A DNA stretch of 34,764 nucleotides from Anaerolineales bacterium. Lineage in GTDB: Bacteria; Chloroflexota; Anaerolineae; Anaerolineales; UBA11579. The stretch covers positions 1 through 34,764 of the forward strand of contig JAGVCA010000018.1 in the NCBI GenBank assembly GCA_020059485.1, read 5' to 3'. The translations under genes were made by a program, and so were the position numbers. Positions 1 through 6,957 of this stretch are shown here, one piece after another (within the stretch, counting starts at the first letter, position 1; the number at the start of each line of letters is the position of its first letter). Below the pieces are notes generated by a model that did not search any database, was not told the DNA's origin, and saw only the letters and a program-made list of their open reading frames with translations.

Positions 1-82
1 GCGTGGTCTTGCCGTGGTCGATGTGTCCCATCGTGCCCACGTTCAGATGTGGTTTGCTTCGATCGAATACTTGCTTTGCCAT
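1..82 (-). CDS. tuf: Elongation factor Tu, N-terminal fragment (cut by window edge)
   Basis: Only the first 27 codons lie in the window. They read [20 protein letters not shown] and continue IDHGKTT, which is the EF-Tu start and its G1/P-loop (GHIDHGKT). EF-Tu is the GTPase that delivers aminoacyl-tRNA to the ribosome. An AAGGAG ribosome-binding site lies about 10 nt upstream of the ATG. The gene follows three tRNA genes on the same strand and probably shares their promoter at 574-602. Identification is certain from the motif; the rest of the gene lies outside the window. Confidence 0.96.
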   Translation of the reverse strand, partial: MAKQVFDRSKPHLNVGTMGHIDHGKTT

Positions 83-121
83 TGCCTCATACTCCTTATG
101 ATTTCTCCGACATATTTCGAG

Positions 122-194
122 AGCCTCCAATGGGACTCGAACCCATGACCTCATTCTTACCAAGAATGCGCTCTACCGCCTGAGCTATGGAGGC
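122..194 (-). tRNA. tRNA-Thr (GGU anticodon)
   Basis: On the minus strand the acceptor stem GCCTCCA pairs with TGGAGGC. The anticodon stem CATTC/GAATG encloses the loop TTGGTAA, giving anticodon GGT, and the T arm contains GGTTCGAGTCC. The discriminator base is U and CCA is not encoded. It is the last tRNA before tuf, with about 40 nt between it and the tuf start codon. All cloverleaf elements are visible. Confidence 0.97.
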
Positions 195-199
195 ATGCA

Positions 200-308
200 A
201 TTGGTTGCCCAATCGCGTGGAGAACTGCCAGAGGCAGCACTCACGGCTCTCGTTGTTTGGATGAAAAGCCGCTTTCATCCAAAGAAGTTGCCGGTGGCAA
301 CTTCTTTG
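200..308 (-). other. Hairpin-rich spacer between tRNA-Tyr and tRNA-Thr(GGU)
   Basis: This 114-nt spacer holds four inverted repeats. They are 200-213 (5-bp stem, loop TTGC), 225-237 (CTGCC/GGCAG), 256-283 (11-bp perfect stem, 6-nt loop) and 280-308 (13-bp perfect stem, 3-nt loop). The last begins directly at the 3' end of tRNA-Tyr. The two long stems share bases 280-283, so they cannot both form fully. No tRNA-like sequence is present. They could guide tRNA processing or act as attenuators, which is inference. Confidence 0.7.
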
Positions 309-391
309 TGGGCAGAGAGGGATTCGAACCCCCGAAGTCGTCTGACAACTGATTTACAGTCAGTCCCCTTTGGCCACTTGGGTATCTGCCC
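309..391 (-). tRNA. tRNA-Tyr (GUA anticodon)
   Basis: The acceptor stem GGGCAGA pairs with TCTGCCC, with discriminator A at 309. The anticodon arm ACTGA-CTGTAAA-TCAGT gives anticodon GTA. A long variable arm, as in class II bacterial tRNA-Tyr, accounts for the 83-nt length. The T arm reads GGGGGTTCGAATCCC. CCA is not encoded; the RNA continues straight into a 13-bp hairpin. Confidence 0.97.
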
Positions 392-401
392 GATTGGTCC
401 G

Positions 402-448
402 CTAGCCGTTGCCGGCTAGGGAGTAAAGCCGAAGGATCAGCTTCACTC
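402..448 (-). other. Two stem-loops between tRNA-Thr(UGU) and tRNA-Tyr
   Basis: CTAGCCG/CGGCTAG forms a 7-bp stem with a 4-nt loop at 402-419. GAGTAAAGC/GCTTCACTC forms a 9-position stem with one mismatch and a 10-nt loop at 421-448. Together they occupy most of the 71-nt spacer. Neither is followed by a T run on the minus strand, so they are more likely processing or stability elements than terminators. Confidence 0.55.
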
Positions 449-462
449 ACCAGCTCGCAACA

Positions 463-535
<73 letters not shown>

Positions 536-573
536 GGGTGTAGTCCTTTTAATGTACTGTCCTAAGCCAGAAG

Positions 574-602
574 ATTATACCAGAATGGTAAAGCACAGGC
601 AA
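574..602 (-). promoter_or_regulatory. Promoter of the tRNA-Thr/Tyr/Thr-tuf operon
   Basis: On the minus strand TTGCCT (597-602) and TATAAT (574-579) are separated by exactly 17 nt. The -10 is preceded by TGG, making it an extended -10 (TGGTATAAT). This is a near-consensus sigma-70-type promoter placed just upstream of tRNA-Thr(UGU), as expected for a highly expressed tRNA/EF-Tu operon. Confidence 0.8.
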
Positions 603-729
603 GAAACCGAATTCATAGCCAGCGGGAAAGTTTACTGTGAATCTCCCCCCGCGTCAATGCTGAAACCGCCGGATTTTCCACCGGAGGTTGACCGATGGTC
701 GCAATGTGACCAAGGCGGCGGAGCAAAAA

Positions 730-1473
730 TCAGCCGTGAGCCGCACTGCGCGCCAATAAGGCCAGATACAGCGCCACCGACCCAGCCACGGAAGCATTCA
801 GCGATTCGACCTGGCCGTGCATCGGCAGACGCATGAGCAAATCACAATTTTCGCGCACCAGGCGGCGCATGCCGCTGCCTTCACTACCGACCACCAGCGC
901 CAGCCCGCCGGTCAGATCGACCCGCTCGACCGGCTGGGCATCTTCACCGCCATCGAGACCGATAACCCAGAGATTGCTGTCCTTCAGCGTCGCGATCGAC
1001 TGAGCCAGGTTAGCCTGCCCGATCAGCAGGTGCTCGCACGCCCCGGAGGATGAACTGACCACCGCCGGCGTGATCGTAGCAGTTCGGGCGGAGGGCAGCA
1101 ACACGCCATGCACGCCAACCGCTTCGGCTGTACGCAGCAGGGTACCCAGGTTCTGCGGGTCCTGCAGGGAATCCAGGATCAGGAGGAAGGGGGCTTGCTT
1201 GCGTTCGGCCGCCCGCACCAGCATCTCGCTCAGATCAGCATAAGGAAAATCGTCGGCCTGCAAAGCCACGCCCTGGTGGTTGCGGTCGATCTGGTCGAGC
1301 TCCTGGCGGGGGACATAATTGACAGGCAATTTGCGGGCGCGGCTCAAGCGGATGATCTCGGCCAGCCGGCCCTGTTCATGAGCCCCTTTGGCAACCTTTA
1401 AAACCAGGACCTGTCTTCGGTTAGCCCGTAGGACCTCATAGATCGGGTTGCGGCCGTACAGCCACTCAGCCAT
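730..1473 (-). CDS. rlmB: 23S rRNA (guanosine-2'-O)-methyltransferase, RlmB/TrmH family SPOUT enzyme
   Basis: The 247-residue protein has the two-part RlmB layout. An N-terminal substrate-binding domain starts with MAEWLYGRNPIYEVLRA. A C-terminal SPOUT domain carries motif 1 (LQDPQNLGTLLRTAEAVGV), motif 2 (LALVVGSEGSGMRRLV) and motif 3 (MHGQVESLNASVAGSVALY), which form the trefoil-knot SAM site. Family members methylate the 2'-hydroxyl of G2251 in the 23S peptidyl-transferase centre. The start lies 29 nt after cysS, and a GAGG Shine-Dalgarno sequence is about 11 nt upstream. The cysS-rlmB pairing is common in bacteria. A related SPOUT 2'-O-methyltransferase specificity is the main alternative. 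Confidence 0.9.
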   Translation of the reverse strand: MAEWLYGRNPIYEVLRANRRQVLVLKVAKGAHEQGRLAEIIRLSRARKLPVNYVPRQELDQIDRNHQGVALQADDFPYADLSEMLVRAAERKQAPFLLILDSLQDPQNLGTLLRTAEAVGVHGVLLPSARTATITPAVVSSSSGACEHLLIGQANLAQSIATLKDSNLWVIGLDGGEDAQPVERVDLTGGLALVVGSEGSGMRRLVRENCDLLMRLPMHGQVESLNASVAGSVALYLALLARSAAHG

Positions 1474-1502
1474 TGTTCAGTGAACCTCGCGGGAAAGAGG
1501 GC

Positions 1503-2903
1503 TCATTCCCAGCGCCAGCTGGTGCCGTCTTTGGTATCCTCCACCAGCACCCCGAGGGCTTTGAGTCCATCCCGTACTTTGTCGGAAAGCGCCCAGAGCT
1601 TTTCAGCCCGCAACTCCTTACGAACTTCCAGCAGCATGTCGATGAACGGCCCGGCACCGGTCTCATCCGCCAGGCGGGCCTGCATCCGCAGCCCAAGCAC
1701 ACCGGTTAATTCTTCGAGTGCCTCCTGGCTTTCGGAAAGTTGCTCCGCGGTTGCCCGGGCATCGCGCGCCTGATTGATCGCCCGGACCAGATCGAACAAA
1801 TGGCCCAGCGCGCCGGCCGAATTGAAATCATCTTCCATCGATTCATTGAAGCCCGACCGGGATTTTTCCAGCTGCTCAACCAGCGATTGCAATGCCTCGT
1901 CCGGGGCACCGCTGGCCTGCGGGAAGGCCGGCTTAAGCCCACCGCGCAAACGTTCGAGCGCGCGGGTGGTCTGTTCCAGCACTTCATCATTGAAGGTCAG
2001 CGGGCTGCGATAACTGGAGTTGATGACCAGCAGTCGGAGCACATCGGCTTCATGCTTGCTGAGAAATTCCTTGATCGTCACCAGGTTGCCGAGCGACTTC
2101 GACATCTTCTCGCCAGCCAGCTGCATCATGCCGTTGTGCAGCCAGTATTTGGCAAAGGGCTTGCCAGTGAAGCTCTCGGATTGGGCGATCTCATTCTCGT
2201 GATGCGGGAAGATCAGGTCATTGCCGCCGCCATGGATATCGATCTGCTCGCCAAGGTGTTCGATCGTCATTACTGAGCACTCGATATGCCAACCAGGCCG
2301 GCCCTGACCCCATGGGCTGTCCCAGGCCGGTTCGCCCGGTTTGGCCGCCTTCCACAAGGCAAAGTCCATCGGACTTTCCTTGCGGGTATCGACATCAATG
2401 CGCGATCCGGAAGACATATCCTCCAGCTTGCGGCGGGAGAGTTTGCCGTAATCATCATCCTTTGCAACCCGGAAGTAGACATCGCCATCCACCTCATAGG
2501 CAAAGCCTTTGTCGATCAACCCCTGCACCACGCGAACAATATTATCCATCTCGGTGGAAACGCGCGGGTAAGCCGAAGCGGGCAGGATGTTGAGGTCGGC
2601 CAGGTGATCGCCATATTGGACAATATAGCGTTCGGCCAGTTCCATGGCGTCAATCTCTTCGTACTGCGCCCTCATGATGATCTTGTCATCCACATCGGTA
2701 TAGTTCATCACATGGCGGACGGTGAAGCCGCGGTATTGCAAATAGCGGCGGATAATATCGAACACCAGACTGGACATGGCATGGCCGACATGCGCATTAT
2801 CGTAAACCGTCGGCCCGCAGACATACATCGTCACCTGCGGAGGAGAGAGCGGCTGGAACTCTTCTTTCTGGCGAGTGAGCGTGTTATAAACCTTCAGACT
2901 CAT
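1503..2903 (-). CDS. cysS: Cysteinyl-tRNA synthetase
   Basis: This class I aminoacyl-tRNA synthetase of 466 residues attaches cysteine to tRNA-Cys. Visible landmarks are the zinc-site Cys29 in [15 protein letters not shown], the HIGH-type motif HVGH at 38-41, [23 protein letters not shown] with the other zinc ligands, and the KMSKS loop in [10 protein letters not shown]. Length matches the family. I chose the MSLKVYNTL start at 2903 rather than the ATG at 2930. GGGAG lies just upstream, family proteins begin this way, and the longer form would overlap the preceding gene. It is the middle gene of a yacL-like, cysS, rlmB operon. Confidence 0.96.
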   Translation of the reverse strand: MSLKVYNTLTRQKEEFQPLSPPQVTMYVCGPTVYDNAHVGHAMSSLVFDIIRRYLQYRGFTVRHVMNYTDVDDKIIMRAQYEEIDAMELAERYIVQYGDHLADLNILPASAYPRVSTEMDNIVRVVQGLIDKGFAYEVDGDVYFRVAKDDDYGKLSRRKLEDMSSGSRIDVDTRKESPMDFALWKAAKPGEPAWDSPWGQGRPGWHIECSVMTIEHLGEQIDIHGGGNDLIFPHHENEIAQSESFTGKPFAKYWLHNGMMQLAGEKMSKSLGNLVTIKEFLSKHEADVLRLLVINSSYRSPLTFNDEVLEQTTRALERLRGGLKPAFPQASGAPDEALQSLVEQLEKSRSGFNESMEDDFNSAGALGHLFDLVRAINQARDARATAEQLSESQEALEELTGVLGLRMQARLADETGAGPFIDMLLEVRKELRAEKLWALSDKVRDGLKALGVLVEDTKDGTSWRWE

Positions 2904-2922
2904 CCTTGTCTCCCTGTGATAA

Positions 2923-3975
2923 TTAATCATCCTCTAACTTGGCAAAGATCATCCGGCCGGCAGCAGTTTGCAGCACCTTGGTCACCATCGTGCTGACCTC
3001 ATCCCCGATGAAGCGGTTGCCATCCTGCACGACCACCATCGTACCATCATCCAGATACCCGATCCCCTGACCGTGTTCCCGGCCTTCCTGGATCACGCGC
3101 AGGGTCAGCGACTCACCTGGCAGATAGACAGCCTTGACCGCATTGGCCAGTTCGTTGATGTTCAGGATCATGACGCCCTGGATCTCGGCGACACGGTTGA
3201 GGTTGTAATCATTGGTCAGCACCGGGGCGCGCATCTGGCGTGCCAGGATGATCAGCTTGTCATCGACTGCGTTAGTGCCTTCCACATCGATATCGCTGAT
3301 CCGGACGGAGATGGAGTTATCCTTTTGCAGTTGGGTCAACACTTCCAACCCCCGGCGGCCGCGCTGTCGGCGCAGGTTGTCGCCCGAATCTGCGATGTAC
3401 TGGAGTTCATTCAGGACAAACCGGGGGATCAATAACTCTCCTGGCAGAAAGCCTGTCCGGGCGATGTCAGCCACCCGGCCATCAATGATCACGCTGGTGT
3501 CCATCAGGATCACCCGCTGCCTGTCATCGGCCGGACTATCGCTTTCTCCGCCGCGCTGAGAAAAGTTTGACCACATCTGCAGGATATCGCCCTGACGCGA
3601 AACAAAGATCGAGATGCCCAGATAGCACATCGCCAGCGCCAGCAAGACTGGCAGCACCTGTCCAAATGGTTCCGGCAGCAAAGAAAGGGGAAACGCCAGC
3701 AGAGCTGAAACCACCAGACTGATCACCAGGCCAAGCGTCCCTGCGAACAAGGTCTTAGCGGATACCTGGGTCAGGTTTTGACGGATCGCCCGCATCGGCC
3801 GGGTTGTCAGGTAGGGGGTCAGGATCAGGCCGGCGAGAGAGCCGACCATCGCAAAGGCGACTACCTGCGCCAGAGGCGGCTCGTTTGACAGGCTGCTGAA
3901 ATACGCACCAAACCAGCCCCCTCCGATCCCCATAACAAGCATACCGATGATCCGAAAAATGAATTCGATCCTCAT
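2923..3975 (-). CDS. Membrane-anchored PIN/TRAM domain protein (YacL-like)
   Basis: The 350-residue protein has about four hydrophobic membrane segments in residues 1-140. A PIN nuclease-like domain follows, beginning [18 protein letters not shown] and including [17 protein letters not shown] and [15 protein letters not shown] with the usual acidic residues. A C-terminal TRAM-like segment ([28 protein letters not shown], about 285-340) completes it. This is the architecture of Bacillus YacL. PIN domains are Mg-dependent RNases and TRAM binds RNA, so a role in RNA processing at the membrane is plausible but the substrate is unknown. AGGAGC lies 8 nt before the ATG and sits inside an inverted repeat. 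It is the first gene of the cysS-rlmB operon. Confidence 0.85.
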   Translation of the reverse strand: MRIEFIFRIIGMLVMGIGGGWFGAYFSSLSNEPPLAQVVAFAMVGSLAGLILTPYLTTRPMRAIRQNLTQVSAKTLFAGTLGLVISLVVSALLAFPLSLLPEPFGQVLPVLLALAMCYLGISIFVSRQGDILQMWSNFSQRGGESDSPADDRQRVILMDTSVIIDGRVADIARTGFLPGELLIPRFVLNELQYIADSGDNLRRQRGRRGLEVLTQLQKDNSISVRISDIDVEGTNAVDDKLIILARQMRAPVLTNDYNLNRVAEIQGVMILNINELANAVKAVYLPGESLTLRVIQEGREHGQGIGYLDDGTMVVVQDGNRFIGDEVSTMVTKVLQTAAGRMIFAKLEDD

Positions 3976-4152
3976 CCAAAGCTCCTTTCTGACCCCACCC
4001 CGCCGTCACCTGGAGCTTGCTTCGGATCGCACACCGTGGTGTGTGAGTGCCTCGGCTCAATCGAGAAGGATAATTCCGGCGATAATTGCATAACAGCCCG
4101 AGTGAGTGCCTGGCATGGGGCAATAAATTGTCAAAATAAGATAGATGATTCC
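3976..4152 (-). promoter_or_regulatory. Long structured 5' leader of the yacL-like/cysS/rlmB transcript
   Basis: The promoter at 4159-4187 implies an untranslated leader of about 175 nt, in a 406-bp gap that holds no gene. The Shine-Dalgarno region (AGGAGC) lies in an inverted repeat, AAGCTCC at 4012-4018 pairing with GGAGCTT at 3979-3985, which could hide it. A 10-bp direct repeat, AGGCACTCAC, occurs at 4102-4111 and 4043-4052. A small CACAC/GTGTG hairpin lies at 4030-4043. No recognised riboswitch or T-box consensus was seen. Regulation is inferred, not shown. Confidence 0.45.
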
Positions 4153-4158
4153 CATTTG

Positions 4159-4187
4159 ATAATAGCACGCCCACACCCGAACGTCAA
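4159..4187 (-). promoter_or_regulatory. Promoter of the yacL-like/cysS/rlmB operon
   Basis: On the minus strand TTGACG (4182-4187) and TATTAT (4159-4164) are separated by 17 nt, a strong match to the sigma-70 consensus. Transcription would start near 4152. Confidence 0.75.
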
Positions 4188-4269
4188 CAGCATATAAATT
4201 AGAACCATGTAAATAAGGAGTTTACAGGTGAATTCCTCCCCATTTGCAGGATTACCAATAACTATGATT

Positions 4270-4299
4270 CTGACAGACAATCTACACAAAATTTACAAT
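4270..4299 (+). promoter_or_regulatory. Probable promoter of the thioredoxin-TPR gene
   Basis: CTGACA (4270-4275) and TACAAT (4294-4299) are spaced 18 nt apart in an AT-rich stretch about 85 nt before the start codon. An overlapping alternative is an extended -10 TGGTACGAT ending at 4312. No gene lies between 3976 and 4381. Confidence 0.45.
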
Positions 4300-4381
4300 A
4301 GTTTGGTACGATTTGACCATGTAAAGTGATTGATTCACTGCCTGAACGGACCAGTTCTTAATAAGGAAGAGCAGACCAGAG

Positions 4382-5218
4382 ATGATGTCCTCCCAATTTA
4401 TCATTGATGTTGATGAGACCAGTTTTCAGAATGATGTGGTCGCCTATTCCAGCACAGTCCCTGTCGTGGTGGACTTTTGGGCCGAGTGGTGCAACCCTTG
4501 CCACCTGCTGACCCCGATCCTGGAGAAACTGGCCCGCGAGGCGGATGGCGCTTTCCGGCTGGCCAAGGTAAATGCCGACGAAAGCCCCAACCTGAACATC
4601 CAGCTGGGCATCCGCAGCCTGCCAACCGTCAAGGTTTTCCACCGCGGCCAGATGGTGAACGAATTTATCGGCTTGCAAACCGAAGGTTTTATCCGCGATT
4701 TCCTGCGGTCACTGACGCCCAGCACCGGATCGTTGGAACTGGAACGGGCTGAAGGGTTGCTTTCCCTGCGTAATTTCACCCAGGCGGCCAACGCTTTCCG
4801 CCGCAGCTTGAAACAGGACCCCGACAACGGGGGCGCTCTGCTGGGCCTGGCAAAATCGCTGGTTGCCCAGGGCGAAGCTGCGGACGCGCTGGCTGTGTTG
4901 CTTGATTTCCCGGCCGGGAAGCATCTTGCTCAGGCCGAGCAGCTCGCGCATCTGGCGCGCTCGGTCAGCAAGCTGGAGACCAGCCCGGACACCTTCCTGA
5001 AGGGCGACCTGAGCGTGATCTTCCGCAGGGCGCTGACGCTGGTGACGCGCGGCAACCTGCCGGCGGCTGCCGATGGTCTGCTGGGGATCTTGCGGGAAGA
5101 CAAGGACTATCTGGACGGTGAGGTGCGGCGGGCGATGGTCGGCCTGCTGATGATGATGGACGAGCACGATCCTGAGACCCGCCAGTACCGCAACGAGCTG
5201 GCATCAATCCTGTTCTAA
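4382..5218 (+). CDS. Thioredoxin-TPR fusion protein (CnoX/YbbN-like co-chaperone)
   Basis: The 278-residue protein starts with a thioredoxin fold (about 5-112) with active site WCNPC at 36-40 and the cis-proline segment SLPTVKVF. It continues with tetratricopeptide-like helices, including LERAEGLLSLRNFTQAANAF and ALLGLAKSLVAQGEAADAL, to the C terminus. This is the CnoX/YbbN layout; those proteins protect substrates from oxidative aggregation and pass them to chaperones. Unlike E. coli CnoX, which has lost the second active-site function, both CxxC cysteines are present, so it may be redox-active. AAGGAAGAG provides the ribosome-binding site; ATG at 4382 or 4385 are both possible. It is monocistronic, ending at a strong terminator. 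Confidence 0.88.
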   Translation: MMSSQFIIDVDETSFQNDVVAYSSTVPVVVDFWAEWCNPCHLLTPILEKLAREADGAFRLAKVNADESPNLNIQLGIRSLPTVKVFHRGQMVNEFIGLQTEGFIRDFLRSLTPSTGSLELERAEGLLSLRNFTQAANAFRRSLKQDPDNGGALLGLAKSLVAQGEAADALAVLLDFPAGKHLAQAEQLAHLARSVSKLETSPDTFLKGDLSVIFRRALTLVTRGNLPAAADGLLGILREDKDYLDGEVRRAMVGLLMMMDEHDPETRQYRNELASILF

Positions 5219-5245
5219 GACCAAAACTCGAAATAGCCTGCGTTC

Positions 5246-5275
5246 AGAAGGTGCAGACAGACTGCACCTTCTTTT
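5246..5275 (+). terminator. Intrinsic terminator after the thioredoxin-TPR gene
   Basis: The 11-bp perfect stem AGAAGGTGCAG/CTGCACCTTCT with a 5-nt loop (ACAGA) runs into TTTT. It starts 28 nt after the stop codon. Confidence 0.85.
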
Positions 5276-5302
5276 ATTACTGAAATGCGACGGTGCTATA
5301 AT
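5274..5302 (+). promoter_or_regulatory. Promoter of the ABC exporter operon
   Basis: A perfect -10 TATAAT (5297-5302) lies 35 nt before the ATG. The -35 is weak (TTATTA, 17-nt spacing) and begins inside the T tract of the preceding terminator. Confidence 0.6.
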
Positions 5303-5337
5303 CTCTACAAATGAGGTCAGAAGCCAAAGAAGGTTAA

Positions 5338-6210
5338 ATGGAACCGACGATCCAGATTTCAGATTTGCACAAAAATTTCAGTAAGGTCAAAGCCCTTCAA
5401 GGTGTTAGCCTTCAGATTGAGCGTGGACAGATTTTTGGTCTGCTGGGCCCAAATGGCGCAGGAAAAACCACCCTGATCCGCTTGCTGATCGGTGCGATCA
5501 AACGTACCAAGGGGCAAATTTCCATTCTCGGCCATGACCCAATCCATGACAAAAGAGCAATGCGTGCTCGGATCGGGTACATGCCCCAAAATCCAGCCCT
5601 GTATGATGACCTTTCGCCGCGCCAGAATATCCGCTTCTTCGGTCAAGGGCATCCCTCAAATAACCTGGAAGAGCGGATCGAGGAAGTGATCACTTTCGTT
5701 GGCCTTGCGGAACGGGCCAACCATCCCATCCATACATTTTCCGGGGGCATGCGTCAGCGGGTTTCGCTGGCCTGTGCCCTGGTCAACAAGCCGGCGGTTC
5801 TCTTTTTGGATGAACCAACCTCCGGTATCGACCCTAAATTACGTGAACTTTTCTGGCAGCACTTCCGCCAATTAGCCGAGGATGGCGCTACAGTGATTGT
5901 CTCCACACACCAGATGGACGATGCCATGCATTGCGACCGCCTGGCTGTCCTGCACCGGGGGAAAGTGTTAGCCTGCAACTCGCCTCGCCAATTCCTTTGG
6001 GAAAGCCGGGCAGTCGTCCGGATCTGGAAGAATGACCAGGTTGAGGAGCATGCCGTCCTGGATTATCCCAATACCCTGCCAGATCTGCTGCACTCGCATA
6101 ACCTGGACCCTGACATCAAGCGGATCGAGATCGAAGAAGAAGGATTGGAACAGGTCATGCTGCGGCTGGTGAAAAATTTGGATGAAGAACAAAAGAGAAA
6201 TGAGGCCTAG
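5338..6210 (+). CDS. ABC transporter ATP-binding protein (ABC-2 exporter, DrrA/NodI/CcmA type)
   Basis: This 290-residue cytoplasmic ATPase powers the membrane subunit encoded directly downstream. All core motifs are present: Walker A GPNGAGKTT (near residue 38), signature FSGGMRQRVSLA, Walker B AVLFLDEPTSGID, and the H-loop in TVIVSTHQMDDA. The last 80 or so residues form the variable tail common in DrrA-like exporters. The stop codon TAG directly abuts the permease ATG, so the two are translationally coupled. Substrate cannot be read from sequence; drug, lipid or polysaccharide efflux are typical for the class. Confidence 0.92.
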   Translation: MEPTIQISDLHKNFSKVKALQGVSLQIERGQIFGLLGPNGAGKTTLIRLLIGAIKRTKGQISILGHDPIHDKRAMRARIGYMPQNPALYDDLSPRQNIRFFGQGHPSNNLEERIEEVITFVGLAERANHPIHTFSGGMRQRVSLACALVNKPAVLFLDEPTSGIDPKLRELFWQHFRQLAEDGATVIVSTHQMDDAMHCDRLAVLHRGKVLACNSPRQFLWESRAVVRIWKNDQVEEHAVLDYPNTLPDLLHSHNLDPDIKRIEIEEEGLEQVMLRLVKNLDEEQKRNEA

Positions 6211-6957
6211 ATGACGATCAGCATTGCACGTATCCTGGCAGTTGCTGGCCGTTCCCTCAGTCAGATCCGGCAAGATCATCGCTTCCTGGGGCTTTCGCTG
6301 CTCTTCCCGGCGATCATCATCTATTTTATATATGTGGTCCTCAACGTTCTGGTGAGTCCCTTCTTTGATCCGTCGGTCTATGTGATCCCCTACGGGGCAT
6401 TTCTGGTGCATTTCATCACCTTTATCATGACCGCAATTGTTGTCGTCCGTGAGCGAACTGCCGGGACCCTGCCGCGCATGTTTATCAGCGGCTATACTCA
6501 GGTTGATGTCATCCTGGGTTATCTGCTTTCCTATACGGTGCTGGCTTCTATCCAAAGCCTGATCGTCTTGCTCGAGTTGAATTGGTTGTTTGACCTCTCC
6601 TATTCCTTTGAGAAACTGGCAGCCCTGTACCTGGTGATGTGGCTGCTCTCGGCTATCAGCCTAGAGATCGGCATCTTTGTATCGAATTTTGCCCGCAGCG
6701 AAGGGCAGGTCATTCCGTTCATCCCGCTGATCCTGATCTCCATGATCATTTCAGGCGTGATCCTGCCAGTAGAAAAGCTGCCAGAATGGGTGCAGGTCTT
6801 CTCTCATGTCTCACCGCTCTACTATGCGAATGAGATCATCCAGGTCCTGATCGCCGGCGGGGTTTTAGCAGATGCCATGAATGTAGTTGGACAGCTGACG
6901 CTGTTTGGTCTGGTTGTGATGGCATTGGCAACACTCACGCTGCAGGAACGCGATTAG
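6211..6957 (+). CDS. ABC-2 type transporter permease
   Basis: The 248-residue integral membrane protein has about six hydrophobic helices, including LGLSLLFPAIIIYFIYVVLN, FLVHFITFIMTAIVVV and VIPFIPLILISMIISGVILP. The signature region RERTAGTLPRMFISGYTQVDVILGYLL between helices 2 and 3 and the conserved SPLYYANEII segment identify ABC-2 exporter permeases. It begins in the base after the ATPase stop. It ends 45 nt before an insertion sequence, and the C terminus appears complete. An outward-transport role with the adjacent ATPase follows from the family; the substrate is unknown. Confidence 0.9.
   Translation: MTISIARILAVAGRSLSQIRQDHRFLGLSLLFPAIIIYFIYVVLNVLVSPFFDPSVYVIPYGAFLVHFITFIMTAIVVVRERTAGTLPRMFISGYTQVDVILGYLLSYTVLASIQSLIVLLELNWLFDLSYSFEKLAALYLVMWLLSAISLEIGIFVSNFARSEGQVIPFIPLILISMIISGVILPVEKLPEWVQVFSHVSPLYYANEIIQVLIAGGVLADAMNVVGQLTLFGLVVMALATLTLQERD

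Noticed and set aside
195-308. Remnant tRNA-Gly between tRNA-Tyr and tRNA-Thr(GGU)
   Set aside because: No T-arm GGTTCRA or acceptor pairing is present; the spacer consists of simple hairpins.
4057-4116. Leader peptide of 19 codons with one Cys codon upstream of the cysS operon
   Set aside because: There is no ribosome-binding site, only one cysteine codon and no terminator/antiterminator pair, so attenuation is unsupported.
3976-4152. T-box riboswitch in the cysS operon leader
   Set aside because: The conserved antiterminator bulge (GGTGGNACCGCG type) and stem I motifs were not found.
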